Source of the DNA: Candidatus Aenigmatarchaeota archaeon
GTDB lineage: Archaea; EX4484-52; GLR71
DNA length: 6,681 nucleotides
Assembly (NCBI GenBank): GCA_023134675.1
Contig: JAGLUQ010000055.1
Coordinates: 1 to 6,681 of the forward strand
Direction: 5' to 3'
In this document: positions 6,365 through 6,681 of the stretch, one piece after another
Layout of the letters: every line of letters starts with the position of its first letter
Numbering within the stretch: position 1 is the first letter of the stretch
Made by a program: the position numbers and the translations under genes
Notes under the pieces: generated by a model
The model's input: the letters and a program-made list of their open reading frames with translations, nothing else
What the model was told of the DNA's origin: nothing
The model's database searches: none

Positions 6365-6658
6365 ATGAAGTCCAGAAAAGGTATGAGTATGGCCCTGACA
6401 TTGGTCGTTACAGCAGTTGTCCTTATAGTCATAAGTCTTGTGATAATAAGCATTGTGACAGGCGGTCTTTCAAACTTTAGTAAAGGTCAGACTGACCAGA
6501 TGAATGAAACCAGCATAGCTACAGCAAGTGCAATTGCAATATCTTACTGCAATGCGCAGAAATCTGTCAGTTCACATGTATGCTGTGCTTCAAATTACAG
6601 TGGCGAGACCTGTGAGGTTATACTTGGCGGCACTGGAACTTGTGGCGGAAGTTGCTGA
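6365..6658 (+). CDS. Cys-rich type IV pilin-like protein with class III signal peptide
   Basis: 97 residues from ATG 6365. MKSRKG is a short basic leader ending in Gly, the cleavage site expected for archaeal prepilin peptidase (FlaK/PibD type), followed by a hydrophobic stretch (residues 7-32, MSMALTLVVT..VISLVIISIV) that would form the pilin core helix. The head domain is only about 60 residues and holds six cysteines (62, 73, 74, 83, 93, 97) and several Gly, so it is probably disulphide-stabilised. Start choice: ATG 6365 has GTGAT (6356-6360) at good Shine-Dalgarno spacing. GTG 6356 in the same frame would add three residues and suit a leaderless message. Likely a minor pilin or pseudopilin on the cell surface; its partner genes are not in the window. 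It ends just before a pyrimidine tract. Confidence 0.8.
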   Translation: MKSRKGMSMALTLVVTAVVLIVISLVIISIVTGGLSNFSKGQTDQMNETSIATASAIAISYCNAQKSVSSHVCCASNYSGETCEVILGGTGTCGGSC

Positions 6659-6663
6659 TAAAC

Positions 6664-6681
6664 CCTTTCTTTTTCCTTTCC
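6664..6681 (+). terminator. Pyrimidine/T-run terminator after the pilin-like gene
   Basis: A pyrimidine-only tract with TTTTT at 6670-6674 starts five bases after the stop codon and runs to the window edge. This is typical of archaeal T-run termination. More T-runs may follow outside the window. Confidence 0.4.

Noticed and set aside
1..6681. CRISPR array, tRNA, rRNA or insertion sequence
   Set aside because: No spaced direct repeats, cloverleaf-like segment, transposase frame or terminal inverted repeats were seen on either strand.

Overview
The window looks archaeal and probably comes from an uncultivated small-genome lineage of the DPANN kind. The reasons are a type IV pilin-like protein with a short class III signal peptide, AT-rich TATA-type promoters very close to start codons, Shine-Dalgarno sites of the GGTGA/GTGAT type, T-run terminators, and a large cysteine-rich secreted protein. 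The lineage is an inference; there is no rRNA or other marker gene.

Layout. (1) Positions 1-3296, plus strand: the 3' part of a very large secreted or surface protein. Its reading frame is open through the left edge, so the true start lies outside the window. It holds beta-sandwich-like segments, an NHL-type beta-propeller region, a Cys/His-rich module, a Pro-rich plus acidic linker and a short C-terminal domain. A hairpin terminator overlaps its stop codon. (2) 3297-3526: non-coding, with that terminator and the promoter of the next operon. (3) 3527-5721, plus strand: a two-gene operon joined by a 4-base ATGA overlap. The first gene encodes a small membrane-anchored protein. The second encodes a NicO/RcnA-type nickel/cobalt permease fused to an FmdE-like domain and then to a C-terminal domain. 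That last domain is a paralogue of the whole outer domain of the first protein. (4) 5799-6305, minus strand: a Nudix hydrolase. (5) 6356/6365-6658, plus strand: a small Cys-rich pilin-like protein, divergent from the Nudix gene across about 50-60 bases that hold one TATA element and a perfect 8-bp inverted repeat.

The most unusual content is the 3527-5721 cassette. By topology, both copies of the shared roughly 72-residue domain lie outside the cell and carry two cysteines at identical spacing (36 residues). They sit beside an FmdE-like domain that has lost the usual Cys of its TGCTLGK-type motif. I read the pair as a dedicated transition-metal transport system with its own extracytoplasmic modules. 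The permease gene favours ATT for isoleucine, while the sampled flanking genes use ATA/ATC, which hints at separate ancestry. The large secreted protein and the pilin-like protein look like cell-surface components; no sequence evidence ties them functionally to the permease operon.
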